A DNA stretch of 64,000 nucleotides. It comes from Silurus meridionalis (taxonomy: Eukaryota; Chordata; Actinopteri; Siluriformes; Siluridae). The position numbers and the translations under genes were made by a program. Below the pieces are notes generated by a model that made no database searches, had not been told where the DNA came from, and saw only the letters and a program-made list of their open reading frames with translations. Positions 1 to 13,690 of this stretch are shown here, one piece after another. Location: contig NC_060904.1 of the NCBI RefSeq assembly GCF_014805685.1, positions 16,927,811 to 16,991,810 on the forward strand, in the 5' to 3' direction. Each line of letters begins with the position of its first letter. Position 1 is the first letter of the stretch.

Positions 1-184
1 TGCTGAACTGTATGTTGGTGATCAGTAGATACACCGAGCGCCAATCAAAACAAAAAGGCTCATTAAAAAAAAGGAACGCCACATATACATTACAACACAG
101 TGAAATCATTTTCTCTGCATATAAAAACTTGTTAGGAAGCTGAGGGTCAAAGTGCAGAGTCAGCCATGATACATGATACCCCCA

Positions 185-297
185 GAGCACAGAGGGTTAA
201 GGGCCTCGCTCAAGGGCCAATGACTGGCAGCTTGGCCAGGGCCTAAAATCCCACCCCTTTGATCAGTAACCCAGAGCCTTAACCACTAAGCTACAAC
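185..297 (-). mobile_element. tRNA-derived SINE fragment
   Basis: In reverse orientation it carries the usual fish SINE landmarks: a 'ggttaagg' head, 'gatcagtaac' followed by the rest of the head, then 'aagctgcca' and 'ggcccttgagcaaggcc'-like tail blocks. Related fragments occur near 16030, 19722, 24780, 51593, 58900, 61412 and 62075. It is diverged and has no clear target-site duplication. Confidence 0.6.
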
Positions 298-369
298 TCT
301 GTGTTTTACTTAATTTAGTTGGGTATAATGGGAGATATTTGACTTTGAAATGAAGTGAAGTCAAAAAAA

Positions 370-965
370 GGAGAAGTCAAGTTTATTTCTATAGCGCTTT
401 TCACAACAGACATTGTCTTAAAGCAGCTTTACAGAAATCAACAGTGAAGGTGAATGGTGTGCATTTATCCCTGATGAGCAGCCATGGCGACTGTGGCAAG
501 GAAAAACTCCCTTAGATGAGTCCCCAGACTCAAAAGGGAAACCCATCCTCATTTGGGTGACATCAAGAGTGTGATCATAAATCTTTCAACAATACAGAAC
601 ACTGGAGAGTGAGAACTAACATGAGCACTGGAGTATAAGATTATAAGTAATGTTGTTTCTACAGTCTTATACAGTCTTTATGGTTATAAAACTAGGAGCT
701 ACTGAACTCAACAATCGTGATCATCACAGATCCAGCATCAGCTTCTCCATGCCAGAGCCTTTAAACACTCCAGGCGGTCCAATGTCAAAACCCCACACAT
801 GCAGTGGGATCCAATTAGCACTGGTACGTCTCTAGATGGTCCGGGATGTTTGCGAGTTCGGCATCTACTTCTTCAAAGGTCCATAATCTTCATGAGGTGG
901 GACTTGACTGGAGCTGGCCAACCTCAGGATGCCTCGGGATGGGAGAGAAAGAGAAGCAGTGGAGA
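370..965 (+). repeat. Interspersed fish repeat, 'tttatttctatagcgctttt' family
   Basis: It opens with the block 'tttatttctatagcgctttt' and continues with 'aaagcagctttacagaa' and 'ctgatgagcagcc'. The same three blocks recur in order near 54629-54780, and the first also near 22617. This is a common dispersed teleost repeat whose class I cannot name securely. The boundaries are approximate. Short reading frames inside are not genes. Confidence 0.55.
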
Positions 966-2641
966 GGAATTAGCGTAGCTGCTGTTCAGGATATATAGAA
1001 AAAGTAGTAAAAGTCTCCCCAAATGAAAATACTTCAGTACTGTACAGATACTCAAAAAATCGACCTAAGTACAGTAACGAAATAGATTTATGTTGTTATT
1101 GTCCACTGATGTTGAATATTTAGTCAGTAAGCCTTTAAAAAAGTTTTGTATTTCATTCATTGTAAAATGTGAATGTTTGGTTTGTATCTTTTGCAGTTTA
1201 TCAGTAAAGGTTTTTCCAAATACATATAAAAAAAAAAATAGTTGACTAAAGTATAGCAATGTCATCAATTACTCAGATTCGTGCTATAATAATAAATTAA
1301 TCCATAATGTGCTGGTGTTCTGACGTGGGTTTACTGGTGCCACTGTGCAGATAAATACAGTAGTAGTATATCATAGTGTTTTACCATAACGGCACGCTTT
1401 TCTTCTAATAGTACCTCAGTAGCAGGTCATCAGGGCCAGCAGTGATTCTCTATCAAAATCATTGACTTACTGAGGTTTTTACTTATTCAGGATGTTTTCT
1501 AAAACTGTCCGTGACCTTCTGATGTTTACGAACTGTATTTGCTTTCAAAGTTTGTTCAGAGCTGATGCTAATGTATCCCCTCACGTCTGATGTTAAGGAT
1601 TCTTTCAGTGGTACCTCGAAGCCGAGTCATCATTTCCCTGAAGAAAGACAGAATATCTTAAGAGTTGCGACTTAATTAACATACAGACGAGATGCAGCAT
1701 GGATGGAGAAATATAGACGTATCGGCAGAATACAGATCATGCGTTAAATTCATATGAATACCGATTCGAAAGGCAGGCGTGGTGTGTCTTTCTTTCTTTT
1801 TTACTTTCTTTCTTTATTTTTGTCTTTCAATTAAAGCAAAATGACTTGCATGGTTTTGTGTTTAGATTGGAATTTTGCAATGCAGCTGTTGGAGTTAACT
1901 CCTGGTTGTACTCTTCTGTTGAGTTTTATGGGCGTGGCTAAATCTACATCAGCTGTGTCGTGAATGTAGTTTGTAGCTGTTTATGAACCATTTTTTTTTT
2001 AATTCAGAAAAGTTTTTTTTGTATTGTGGAGCTAGGCCACGTCTCGAATAGAGCTTAACCGATTATTCGGCAGTGCTAGTTGATTGCTATCTGCAAAAAT
2101 CCGCAACGTTAGTTTTTCCAGGTAGCGTCCTTTGCTAGAGCAGCTGAAAAGGTTCATTGTCATTACCAGAGTGGCCACTAGAGACGAATCACTGACATGT
2201 TAGTTTTTTATAACTAATCACTATATAATATTTATTAATTATAATTACAATTGTATTAATTATATAATTCGATTTATTTATATAATTACAATTCATATTA
2301 TTTCATTTAGCACATTTCCATAATTCAGTACTGTTATTTTCTGGGTATTTTTATAAATAAAATTCAGTACTATTTTACCTCGGTTGATTAGTCAGTTCAG
2401 ACCTAGCTATCGTTATCAGGAAAAAATCCACTATCGGTCGCCCTCTAGTGTTGATATATGATATATTTTTTGGAACGCATCTGCATTGTAATTTGGACAA
2501 TACCTTTACATACAGTATTTATTGTATTACTAAAACTTTTGGTTTACTGATATTGTAAAATCACTTCGAAAAAAATGTACTTTCTTTTGCATTAATGTTT
2601 TATCGCTGACAGTTTTGACACAACTGAGACATTCTGTCTAA

Positions 2642-2824
<183 letters not shown>

Positions 2825-2991
2825 TAAAACGCTGGTTTAATTCTTTAAGATTTTTTAGAGATTTTCTGGAATGGTGCCAAGAATGCAGCATCGCTCAAAT
2901 GAATCAACAAATTCTTTCAAACAATGGTGTGATTTTTTCTGGGGGGGTTTTCTGCCTGCCTGACAAGTGAAGAGAGTTTCCTGTGTCCTAA

Positions 2992-3204
<213 letters not shown>

Positions 3205-3554
3205 TAGGATCTATTAAAATAAATCTGCTTTGCTGATGTGAAGCAGATGAACGTGGGGCAGAAGGTCGAGCGTCGTCCCGGATACGTAGGATGGTGGAGG
3301 CGGGAGAGCGCTTGTTTTCCACTGTGATGATAATGAGAGCTGCTTTGATTTGTATTTATTAGAAACGAATGAACGAGGCATTTATTTTGGAATGTCTTGC
3401 ACAGCGTCTCATTGGTTCTCGTGTAGGTATTTAAGTTTAGGAATGTGTTTCAAGGACGGATGAGAGAATTTCCCATTTTTATCTTACCATACATTTTAAA
3501 TGAATCAATAATAATAATAATATACAATATTGTTATATACATGCTTATAACCAG

Positions 3555-3920
3555 ACCTTCTTCTGGAAAAATGTTCCACTAGATGTTGTGGAGATTTGTG
3601 GTGATCCATTCGGCCACAAGGGTGTTAGTCAGGTACTGATGTAAGTGAGGTGGGGAAGCCTGGGGGATGAGATCAGAGCTCTATAGCAGGAGATCTTCCA
3701 CATACATCCAAACCATGTAAAGCAGATCTTCATGAAGCTGACTGTATACACAGGGGTATTGTCATGGTTGACATGGTCAGGTTTGGGTCTCCTAGTTCAA
3801 GTGAAGGGAAATTCTACAGCATTAAAAGACGTTCTATACAATTGTGTGCCTTCAAGTTTGTGGTAACAGTTTGGGGAAGATCCACATATGGCTGGAAAAG
3901 GCAGGTGTCCCAATGCTTGA
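3555..3920 (+). mobile_element. MITE-like repeat, copy A
   Basis: A member of a dispersed family marked by 'aaatgttccactagat', 'ggagatcttcca', 'tcaagtgaaggga' and a right end reading 'caggtgtcccaat'. Other copies lie near 8427, 17328, 39005, 52360 (reverse), 60471 and 61573. The best copies end in 'aagtttgtggac' on one side and 'tgtcccaatactttt' on the other, which suggests a non-autonomous DNA element. No coding capacity is seen. Confidence 0.6.
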
Positions 3921-4172
3921 TGGATGGACGGACGGACGGACGGACGGACAGACAGACAGACAGATTTGTTTGTGTTTTAGATTTAATATTAACTTTTCTA
4001 AAGATATGATCTACATAAATGTTCTACTGATTTCAGCAGACTTTAACAAATGTCTTCATTTCTTCCATCCTTCAATCCACCACTTAATACGTTCCTGCGG
4101 GATTTTAACGATGTTCCTCTTGTAAAAAGAAATACGAATATATCGTATATATTTCGTTACACCCCTTTCTTA

Positions 4173-4176
<4 letters not shown>

Positions 4177-4237
<61 letters not shown>
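4177..4237. repeat. (TA)n microsatellite
   Basis: About 30 uninterrupted TA units in intron 2, roughly 120 bp before the exon 3 acceptor. Confidence 0.97.
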
Positions 4238-4240
<3 letters not shown>

Positions 4241-4358
4241 TTCTGCTATTTGTCCTTTGTGTGTTTTATTACACATTTGTGTACACATTGTGTTTCCTTC
4301 ATTGAACACTGATTCCTTTGTCTTTGTGAACCTCACACTTCTTTCGATTTGTATGCAG

Positions 4359-4428
4359 GGAAGTGCGTATATAACGTGCATGCCAGGACCCGTCAGGAGA
4401 TGGAACTATCCGGCACCTCTCTGTCTCG
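4359..4428 (+). CDS. csmd3: csmd3 exon 3: sushi 11, second half
   Basis: This 70-nt exon enters in phase 0 and leaves in phase 1, with acceptor 'tatgcag' and donor 'gtaagc'. It encodes YITCMPGPVRRWNYPAPLC, with cysteines 3 and 4 and the conserved tryptophan of the sushi fold. The VRRWNYP motif is typical of CSMD sushi 11. It is the shortest exon in the window. Confidence 0.93.
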
Positions 4429-5042
4429 GTAAGCTCCAATTTTTACTTCTTCTACTTTCAAGAACATTATTATGTCTGGCATCTCGCAGGGTCGCACTCC
4501 GAAACTCACGCAGCCCTTTGAAACCTGACTACACTGTTTCCTGGTCTTTCTGTATTATTTGTAGAGGGTTTTTTTGGTTAGTGCCCCAACTTTTTAAAGT
4601 TTTTATTACAGCTGTCTAAGCTCCAGACGAACGTCGTGTTGTGTTTCCTTTATCTCCTTTCTTTTATCGGTGAAGCTTTCTACAGGAAACATCGTGTTCC
4701 TTTACATCCTTTTCACTCAGTGCTTGTTCATTTGAAAAATGGGGATTAGCGACGTTAGGGCTGCCCTTTATGCTCGAATCAATTAGCGTCACAGTCGCTT
4801 TGTCGAAATTGTACTTTTCCGCGTCTCTCCGAGTTTCCTGCCGCGGTGCTGTGAGGTGATGAGTTCGCGTCAGGATGAAGACAATCACTTTTCTGCATTA
4901 AAGAAACCCACCAGCTGTCACATTTCTAGGATAAACAAAAAAAGTAAATGATACACTACAGCTTTGTTGAATTCTCACTCCTGATTGGTTGATTGAAGGT
5001 TGATTGATTTTGTATAACAGCAGCTTTGACATCTACACAATA

Positions 5043-5106
5043 GATGGATGGATGGATGGATGGATGGATGGATGGATGGATGGATGGATGGATGGATGGA
5101 TGGATG

Positions 5107-5202
<96 letters not shown>
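5043..5202. repeat. (GGAT)n then (GATA)n compound microsatellite
   Basis: About 17 GGAT units change directly into about 23 GATA units with no spacer. Reading frames across it are simple repeat peptides and not genes. Confidence 0.97.
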
Positions 5203-5204
<2 letters not shown>

Positions 5205-5439
5205 GTGCTCTAAACAGATCCGTCACATTACCCCCTTGCAGAGAATTTATTTTGTGTGTGTGTGTGTGTTTAGTTTAGTTAAAGTCTACTGTACATGTCC
5301 TGACATTAGAGTGAATTTCAGATTGATCCTGTGTGAATGTGCAGTTCGGTGTTCGCTATTGACAAATCAATTCAGCTGCACCACAGACGAGCCACCAAAA
5401 ATCATTACAAAGAAACACACTAGCGTAAGCACACAAACG

Positions 5440-6475
5440 TCCACATGAAATACACTTCAACACTGTGGAAACTCCCTCACACTGGAAACTCCCACACAGT
5501 CTCACACACTGGAAACTCCCACACACAGACACTCCTACATTCATAAACTTCCACACACAGACACTCCTACATTCATACACTCCAACACTCAGACACCCCT
5601 ACACATAGAGACACTCATATACTCCAACACTTCTTCTCTCCTACACTCAGACACTCCCACACTCAGACACTAGACACTCCTATACACAGACGCTCAGACA
5701 TTCCCACATTCAGCCCTCATATACACAGACACTCCTATACACAGACACTCCTATACACAGACGCTCCTATACACAGACGCTCCTATACACAGACGCTCCT
5801 ATACACAGACACTCCATACACAGACACTCCTATACACAGACACTCCTATACACAGACACTCCTATACACAGACACTCCTATACACAGACACTCCTATACA
5901 CAGACACTCCTATACACAGACACTCCTATACACGATCACTCCTATACACAGACACTCTAGACACTCCCATACACAGACACTCCTATACACGATCACTCCT
6001 ATACACAGACACTCCTATTCACAGACACTCCAGACACTCCCATACACAGACACTCCTATACACAGACACTCCAGACACTCCCATACACACACTCCTATAC
6101 ACAGACACTCCTATACACAGACACTCCCATACACAGACACTCCCATACACAGACACTCCCATACACAGACACTCCCATACACAGACACTCCCATACACAG
6201 ACACTCCCATACACAGACACTCCCATACACAGACACTCCTATACACAGACACTCCTATACACAGACACTCCTATACACAGACACTCCTATACACAGACAC
6301 TCCTATACACAGACACTCCTATACACGATCACTCCTATACACAGACACTCCAGACACTCCCATACACAGACACTCCAGACACTCCCATACACAGACACTC
6401 CCATACACAGACACTCCCATACACAGACACTCCTATACACGATCACTCCTATACACGATCATGTGGACACTCAAA
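5440..6475. repeat. Minisatellite, 16-bp unit, about 1 kb
   Basis: A tandem array of a 16-bp unit of the form 'acactcctatacacag', with a second variant carrying 'cccat' for 'cctat'. The left third (about 5440-5700) is degenerate and the centre (5720-6430) is very regular. Variant types occur in blocks, as expected for local duplication. The minus-strand peptides of repeated VSVYGSVCVWEC type are translation artefacts. Confidence 0.93.
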
Positions 6476-6892
6476 TATTCACATCATGAAAGCAAATCGT
6501 CTTGTGCTGCAGTGCTCATCTGAGAATTCATTAAGGAATGCCTTATGTAAGATGAAGCTGATCGTTTTCTGACCCTGGAAATTATGTTTTCCCTTCACAC
6601 TTTTTGAATGAGTGCAATTACACATTATGAAAGAGATGTTTACTGTAGGAGGACGGAGCACTGAGAGGGGCTTTGGACCTGCAAATGAGTCGACTGTACA
6701 TCAGCCAAAAAAAATTATACCTTCATGATTCTTCCTTTTTTTTTATCGCTTTTTTTGCCTTTTTATATTAGTGTCTACTGCATGCCTCTCTACAGGCATC
6801 ATGGATGAAGATGTTCATTCAGTGATTATTAAAGGAAGGGGTCTCATGTTGTTTACTTCGCTCTCTCAGTGTGTTTAGATGAGGTTCAGTGA

Positions 6893-7840
<948 letters not shown>

Positions 7841-7841
7841 C

Positions 7842-7932
7842 AGAGGAGCTTCTGTAGTTTAAATATTTCTGAAGAAGTTAATGCTGTTAATGCTCAGGAT
7901 TGTTCTGGCAGCAAAAGCGAGATCAACACAAT
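7842..7932 (+). mobile_element. Short Tc1-like fragment
   Basis: Blocks 'gagcttctgtagttt', 'ctgaagaagttaatgct' and 'ggcagcaaaag' match the longer deleted Tc1-like copy at 14695-15190, with the same internal junction. Diverged, no coding capacity. Confidence 0.55.
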
Positions 7933-8026
7933 GTGTATAAATACAGTATAAAATGCTCAGAACTGCTGAAGTGTGCACCCCAGTATCATTTCCTCTTCTG
8001 ACACTGTCCTTCATTCTGTCCTCCAG

Positions 8027-8236
8027 GGATTCACCTGCAGTTCCTGAATTTCTCCACTGAGGCCGTACACGACTATCTGGAGGTTCGAAGTGGGAGTTCC
8101 GACTCAGGCACTGTGATCGACAGGTTCAGCGGCTCTGTCGTTCCCGATTCGCTTTTCAGCACCACCCACGAGACGAGCTTCATCTTCCACAGCGACTACT
8201 CACAGAACAAAGCCGGTTTTCACATCGTCTACGACA
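8027..8236 (+). CDS. csmd3: csmd3 exon 5: CUB 12, remainder
   Basis: A 210-nt exon, phase 1/1, encoding IHLQFLNFSTE, HDYLEVRSGSS, LFSTTHETSFIFHSDYSQNKAGFHIVYD. The acidic residues in STE, HD and FHSD occupy positions that bind calcium in canonical CUB domains (family knowledge; function here inferred). One sequon (NFS). The donor 'a|gtaagg' is strong. Confidence 0.95.
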
Positions 8237-8426
8237 GTAAGGGGTTCCACAGGTCACAATTAGACTTTTACATTCAAAAAGATTCAGAATTTCCCTTTTG
8301 GTGAGATGCTTCAGTAGGGTTTATGTTCTGATTTATAATCTCAAAGAGATTATTAACTGTTTACATGAACGTTCTGCATACTGTGCACTATGAAGAACGA
8401 ATAACACATAGGGAGACACTTTCTGA

Positions 8427-8890
8427 CCAAAGTTTGTGGACTCCTGACCATAAGGTTCCTATAGGTTTTTTGAACACTGCATTCCACAGTGAGTCCCCAT
8501 TTTCTGTTATAATAAGCATTATTCTTCTAGGAAAATGTTCCACTAGATTTTGTGGAGACTCATTCAGCCACAAGGGTGTGAATAAAGTCTGGTACTGATG
8601 TAGATGAGGAAAGGTGAGGATGTGTGGGGTGCAATCAGCATTCACTTTCTCAAAAGGTGATGAATAGTTTTGGAGCTTTAAAGCAGGAGATCTTTCACTG
8701 GAACCCATGTAAACAGATCTGGTTGTGCACAGGGGGATTGTCATGCTGGAACAGGTTTTGGTCTCCTTGTGCAAGTGAAGGGAATATTTTATTCTGCAGC
8801 ATCAAAAGACGTTCTGTTCAACTATGGGGTATCAGTTTGGAGAAGAACCAGATATGGCTGGAAAAGTCATGTTTCCCATTACTTTTGTCC
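8427..8890 (+). mobile_element. MITE-like repeat, copy B
   Basis: One of the most complete copies. It starts at 'ccaaagtttgtggactcc' and ends at 'cccattacttttgtccata', with 'aaatgttccactagatttt' and 'catgctggaacaggttttgg' inside. The ends are only weakly inverted-complementary. No coding capacity is seen. Confidence 0.65.
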
Positions 8891-9509
8891 ATATAATGCA
8901 TCAATATATGTATATTTAAAAAAGCAAGGGATTTTGAATCGCAGTGCTGCGCCTCTAAATTGATCGTCCTCCAGTTTTCAGCGGCGCTCGTCATCATTTT
9001 CAAATTTCAAATTGAATAAAATCCTCCGTCTCAGCACGAAACACCGTCCTCAACCTTTGGCTCAGCAGGAAACATCTTGCCTTTTAAATCTGTCCTCTTT
9101 TACTGCCAGCGTGTTTTCAAAATGTGACATTTTTAAGAGGAAGAATATGAAAATTCTGCAGTGTGCCACAGTGTGTTTTTGTTCCATAAAGCTTCAGATA
9201 CATTTTAAAAAGGGACGCATCAATAGTAACAATGAGTATCGTTTATTACCAGGTGGTAACTATTGAACTCGTTATGAGGGGTTGCTAGCATTTGCTAGCA
9301 TTATACACCAACTAGGCAGGTAAGTGTCTCCAGAAAATTAGCAGTTAATGACAAGATACTGGTCATATCTCCACACTGTGGTCAAGCTCATTTACGTAGC
9401 TACCTGTAGCTACTGCACTTCATACACAATAATCCAGGTTGGTGTTCATGCACTCAGGTGGAGGCTCGACTCATTCTATAGAGTGTTAGGAGGATGATAC
9501 TGGTATAAA

Positions 9510-9785
9510 CAGACTGTTTTTGAGACTCTGGTGTACTGGTATTGACACATAGACATACTTTTTTGTGACTTAACTGCGCTGGTGTTGAGACTGGGACATA
9601 TATGTGTTGATACTGGTTTCTGAGATTTTGCTGTACTGGTCTTGAGACTCAGATCTTTTGGTTTGTTGAATCACGGACACACTGGACTTTAAAACTCGTC
9701 TGTACTGGTATTGATACTGGGTTTTTGAGACTATGCTTTACTGTCATTGGGACTAAGATGTATATTTTGGTTTACTGTACTTTTG
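9510..9785. repeat. Degenerate minisatellite, left piece
   Basis: Repeats of roughly 40-50 bp built on 'ctgtactggtattgagact', with variable spacers such as 'cagat.tttttggttt'. The array resumes at 10226-10362 after a LINE remnant. Confidence 0.7.
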
Positions 9786-10225
9786 CTCAATAACAATTTT
9801 ATGTCGTTGGATTAAACTCAAATTATCCAATTTGGTTCGCATTCTCTAATATGAATTCGGCGTACCTAGTACTCTCATTTCTAACCTCCAAAGTTAAAAA
9901 CGTTGGATTTTATCTTGATAGTAGTCTTGAGCTAGACAAACGAATCACTAGCATTGTTAACACCAGCTTCTATCACCTACGCTGGTTGGAAAAAGTCAAA
10001 ACATTTTCAAATCAACATCTGTCCCACGATCTCACCTACAACAGGGGGTGATCGAGCTTTCACATTGGGGCTAATCTGTGGAATAACCAACCACTACGTA
10101 TCAGAACTGCTTCTTCACTGGCTGCATTCAAATCTAATTTTTCTCCTGTGCTATCAATTTTTCATTATTCCATTGTGTTGTTTTATTTTTCACTCTTGAC
10201 TTTATGTACAGCACTTTGCCCAGCA
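9786..10225 (+). mobile_element. CR1/L2-type LINE remnant (reverse transcriptase C-terminus)
   Basis: The + strand encodes SKVKNVGFYLDSSLELDKRI and TSFYHLR, the C-terminal reverse-transcriptase signature of CR1/L2-like LINEs. After an internal deletion it reads GDRAF in another frame, followed by a LINE-like T-rich 3' end with 'gtacagcactttg'. Frameshifted and truncated at both ends; not functional. Confidence 0.65.
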
Positions 10226-10362
10226 CCTTTTTTTGTGACTCAGCTGCACTGGTATTTAGACTTCAATGTATTCAGGTCTTTTGTTGTGACTCTTCTGTAC
10301 TGGTCTTAAGACTTGAAAATACTGCTTTTTGAGACTGTACTGGTATTGAGACTTAGATGTGC
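10226..10362. repeat. Degenerate minisatellite, right piece
   Basis: Continues the motif of 9510-9785 ('ctgtactggtcttaagact', 'ctgtactggtattgagact') and ends about 70 bp before exon 6. Confidence 0.65.
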
Positions 10363-10432
10363 AGTAATTGTCAGATGATTGTGAGTCAAGGTGATGAGTC
10401 TCTGACACCATACATTTCTGTTGACTCTTCAG

Positions 10433-10621
10433 CTTATGAGCTTCAGCGCTGCCCAGACCCGCGTCCCTTCCGAAACGGGCAGGTGATGGGCACAGATTTC
10501 GGCGTGGGCATGACTATCTGGTTCCAGTGTGATACGGGATATACGCTTCTGGGCCAGGCCTCACTCACCTGCCTGCATGGAATCAGCAGGAACTGGAATC
10601 ACCCTGTTCCTCGCTGTGAAG
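10433..10621 (+). CDS. csmd3: csmd3 exon 6: sushi 12
   Basis: A 189-nt exon, phase 1/1, holding a complete sushi domain: cysteines in RCPDPRPFRNG, FQCDTGYTL, LTCLHG and PRCE, and the conserved tryptophan in RNWNHPVPRC. Acceptor 'ctcttcag', donor 'gtaagc'. It links CUB 12 to CUB 13 in the alternating part of the ectodomain. Confidence 0.95.
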
Positions 10622-13270
10622 GTAAGCACCAAAATCCTTCACTGGACCTCGCTTGCTTACAAGTTCTTGAAGTCTTTTTTGCTTTCTTGTATATATTTTG
10701 TTCTACATGTCAGCCAGATGTACAGGAGGAATCTGTATGAGTTGTCTGTTGCCTGGAAACCTAATTAGCGAGGTTAGAAAAAGTGTCGAAAATAATTTGG
10801 TAACACTTTCTGTGAAGTCCATATCTATAATTACTCTCTATATATGCTGTTCACCCTGGCCTTCTATTTGTCCAGCGCTCATTTTAAAGCTTTTTACACT
10901 CATCAGCGAAGGATGATGTCAGACACGGGTTACAAAAAAAGATCAGATTAAGACTGAATAGTGTTTAATGGAGCTGCTGGTCAACACTATAAATATTATC
11001 TGGTAGCCTCAGGAACACGAATCTCACCCACAGCTGCATTTGCAGAAGACGTTAGAAGACAAGAAAAATCAGGTTTTGTTCCCTTGAATAAAGGAGCTAC
11101 TGTTTAACCAGTTCTACAGTCTATTTATTAACGCTTTTACTGAGAATTTTCATCATCATTTACAGCATATGTCTGAGAGCCGGCACAAGCGGAGCACAGC
11201 ATTTGTTTTCTCTCAGTGACTGCATGCAACTGTGAATAAATGATGTCCATATACAATGTGCAAGTGTTAAGTCAGTTATTAAAAAAAAACCCACCAGGAT
11301 TTGTCTAATCGTCCTGGAGATATTTTATTTATATACTTTTATGTATTAAAGTTATGTTCGAAAGCAGATAAAGCACATTTATCTCCACACCAACTGCTAG
11401 CAAAGATTCAGAGTTTAAGCGTATGCTAAATCCGCCAAATTGTGAGAAAGCACGAGTGTGACCTTGTTGCACAGGCGTCTCCGACTGATAACGCTGGCTA
11501 AATGTGGTCACGCTACAACAGAAAAGTCACATCGATTTAATTAATTTTTATTTTTATTTTTTGGGAGTATTGAATTATGCATGGTGGCTGATTCCAAAAA
11601 GCTTTTTTTTTTAGCTACATTGTAGAATTCTGATTTAATAACAGTGACCAAATACTGTACCACACTAATAAAAAGCAATAAACAATAAAAAGAAAATCTT
11701 TAATGGACTCTAATTTAACATTGCAATTTTCCGAGCCACCATCGAAAATATATCAGATGTGGGAATGAATGAATTAAATTTCTCATGATTATACGTGGAC
11801 TTTTACAAATTTGTGTGTTTATTAATTAATTAATTTAAATGTTACCCAATTTTTTATATCGAAATTTAAAGAGTTTTTGCTTAAATGCCTTGTTTTTATT
11901 AATTTATATATTTATTTTATTAATTAAGCATCTTTTTATTCTTTTCAAAATTAAGTTAGTTTTATTTATTTGTTTTTATTCATTAATTTGTTTGTTTGCC
12001 TTTTTTTCTTTTCAAATTTCTTTTCTTACTTTCTTGGCTTGTTTCTTTATTTTATTTATTTTACAATCTATTATTTTTGTGAAGATTTAAAACATTATTA
12101 TTGAATTAATTTTTTCATTGTTGCTTCTTTATTTGTATTTTTTTACGTCACTTATTCCTACCTAAATGTAGACTTTTTTTCTAATTGTTTATTTCATTAA
12201 TTTTACATCTTTTAATCTTTCAATCAAAATGTAAATGTAATTATTTGTTTATTTGTACGCTTTTGTTTGTTTATTTGTTGTATTAATTTAACATCTATTT
12301 CAAAACATGTATTTAATTATTATTATTTTTTTATTACATTTACAATTATTTTTTTATTATATTACTATTTATTTATAACTTCGTTTGTAACTCTGCTTTT
12401 GCTGGTAAAACATAAAATGTTTTTTTTTTAATTACTTTTATGAGAATCTACAAAACTCGCTAATGATAGCAGTGAAACTGCACTTGATTACAGAGGCTCA
12501 CACTTCCATGTTGTTCTTTAGGAACCGTCACAGTTTATACTGAAAATGTTACAGCCCCGACTTGTAAACATTTATTTATTATTTGACATTTAACATTAGC
12601 ACACGGACAAGGCTTTGGAAAGACGCTAGTCTGAAAAACGAGTGCCTATATTTATAAACACGGAGTAATGAGACATAATAAGATCGCTAACTAGGAACAG
12701 GTGCAGCTGATTCTGAACGTAGCACTTTGCTAACTGGAATCTTCTTTGACAGGTGCTAGTTTGCACGTTTTATTTCTGAATGCGTTGCAACGGCGGGGAA
12801 AGTCTTCACGCTGATCCCCACAAACTGACAGTGTTCCCAAGCATTCAGTACATGCTTGATCTGATTTCTTGACATGTGATTGTTAGGAAGGCGTGAAACC
12901 CAGCAGTTAGCTTGGTCACACTGGTGCTAGAACCCCACTAGCTGACATTTAGGACTCGAACGGTGCTTATTTTTCTGTGTAGGCACTGCCTGGCTAAACA
13001 AAAGCTGGAGAGAGGTGCAGTTTCTTCTCTGCGTGCTTTGTGTTAGCGCGTCCCACACTACAGTATTTATTGTGAGCCTCTGACCTTTGAAAAAATAGAA
13101 CGAAAAAAACAACAAACCGAAACTCCTGAGTGCACTTTTTTGAACCCTCAGCAGGGCCTTGGACATGGAGTTAAAAGAAAACGGTGGTGTTTACAAGGCT
13201 ATAGGAACAGAAGAAAGTCTCTGGTGTAAATGGCATTTTTGTGCTCTTTTGTTTTCTGCTGCTTTCTCAG
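10622..13270. other. Intron 6
   Basis: This 2649-bp intron is mainly AT-rich. The stretch 11800-12420 is extremely T-rich on the + strand with many 'tttatttatt' runs. No mobile element is convincing and no exon is expected, because the flanking exons join directly (CE-A-LCGG). Confidence 0.75.
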
Positions 13271-13448
13271 CACTTTGTGGTGGAAATCTTACCGCTTTGG
13301 AGGGCACCATCTACTCTCCAGGTCACCCCGATGATTACCCAAACCTGAAGGACTGCACTTGGACCATCAGGGTCCCACCAGGAAATGGCATCTACATCAA
13401 CTTTACTGTCCTGAACACCGAGCCTATTTACGACTACATCACTGTGTG
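13271..13448 (+). CDS. csmd3: csmd3 exon 7: CUB 13, first part
   Basis: A 178-nt exon entering in phase 1 and leaving in phase 2. It encodes LCGGNLTALEGTIYSPGHP, the strand KDCTWTIRVPPGNGIYINFT and NTEPIYDYITVW. The codon for Trp is split (tg|g), and exon 8 supplies the last base. Two sequons (NLT, NFT). The only phase 2 junction in the window is at this donor. Confidence 0.95.
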
Positions 13449-13489
13449 GTAAGACACATTTCATTATTGTTTAAAACTTACATGTAACA

Positions 13490-13690
13490 AGGTATGTTCC
13501 ATTAATCAAGATAATCTTTCTTCAGTTCAACAAGATAGTTCCTGTTCAGTGATAGGTTAGTTCCTGTTTCATGAAACAATGTAGTTCTTGTTCTATTAAA
13601 AATGTATCATTTTGGAGACATTAAATAAAGTAGTTCCTGTTCCATGAAACAAAATAGTTCCAGTATATCCTGTTCCATGTAACTGATGGA
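13490..13690. repeat. Degenerate tandem repeat, 'tagttcctgttc' motif
   Basis: Six or so irregular repeats of 'gtagttcctgttccatgaaacaa' type directly after exon 7. The unit length varies between about 25 and 40 bp. Confidence 0.6.

Larger units (their letters stand above)
8237..10432. other. Intron 5
   Basis: This 2196-bp intron holds MITE-like copy B (about 8427-8890), a degenerate 'ctgtactggtattgagact' minisatellite in two pieces (9510-9785 and 10226-10362) and a LINE remnant between them. 8900-9500 shows nothing recognisable. Confidence 0.8.

Noticed and set aside
4157..4619. 189-residue frame spanning exon 3
   Set aside because: Only 4359-4428 fits the sushi 11 second half and has matching splice sites. 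The rest is (TA)n and intron.
5040..5230. CRISPR-like regular repeats (also considered at 5440-6475 and 33660-36232)
   Set aside because: Units are contiguous, with no unique spacers of constant length. They are eukaryotic micro- and minisatellites.
10357..10432. Upstream extension of exon 6
   Set aside because: The open frame runs through, but 'ctcttcag' at 10425-10432 gives the phase needed by exon 5 and the family boundary at YELQ.
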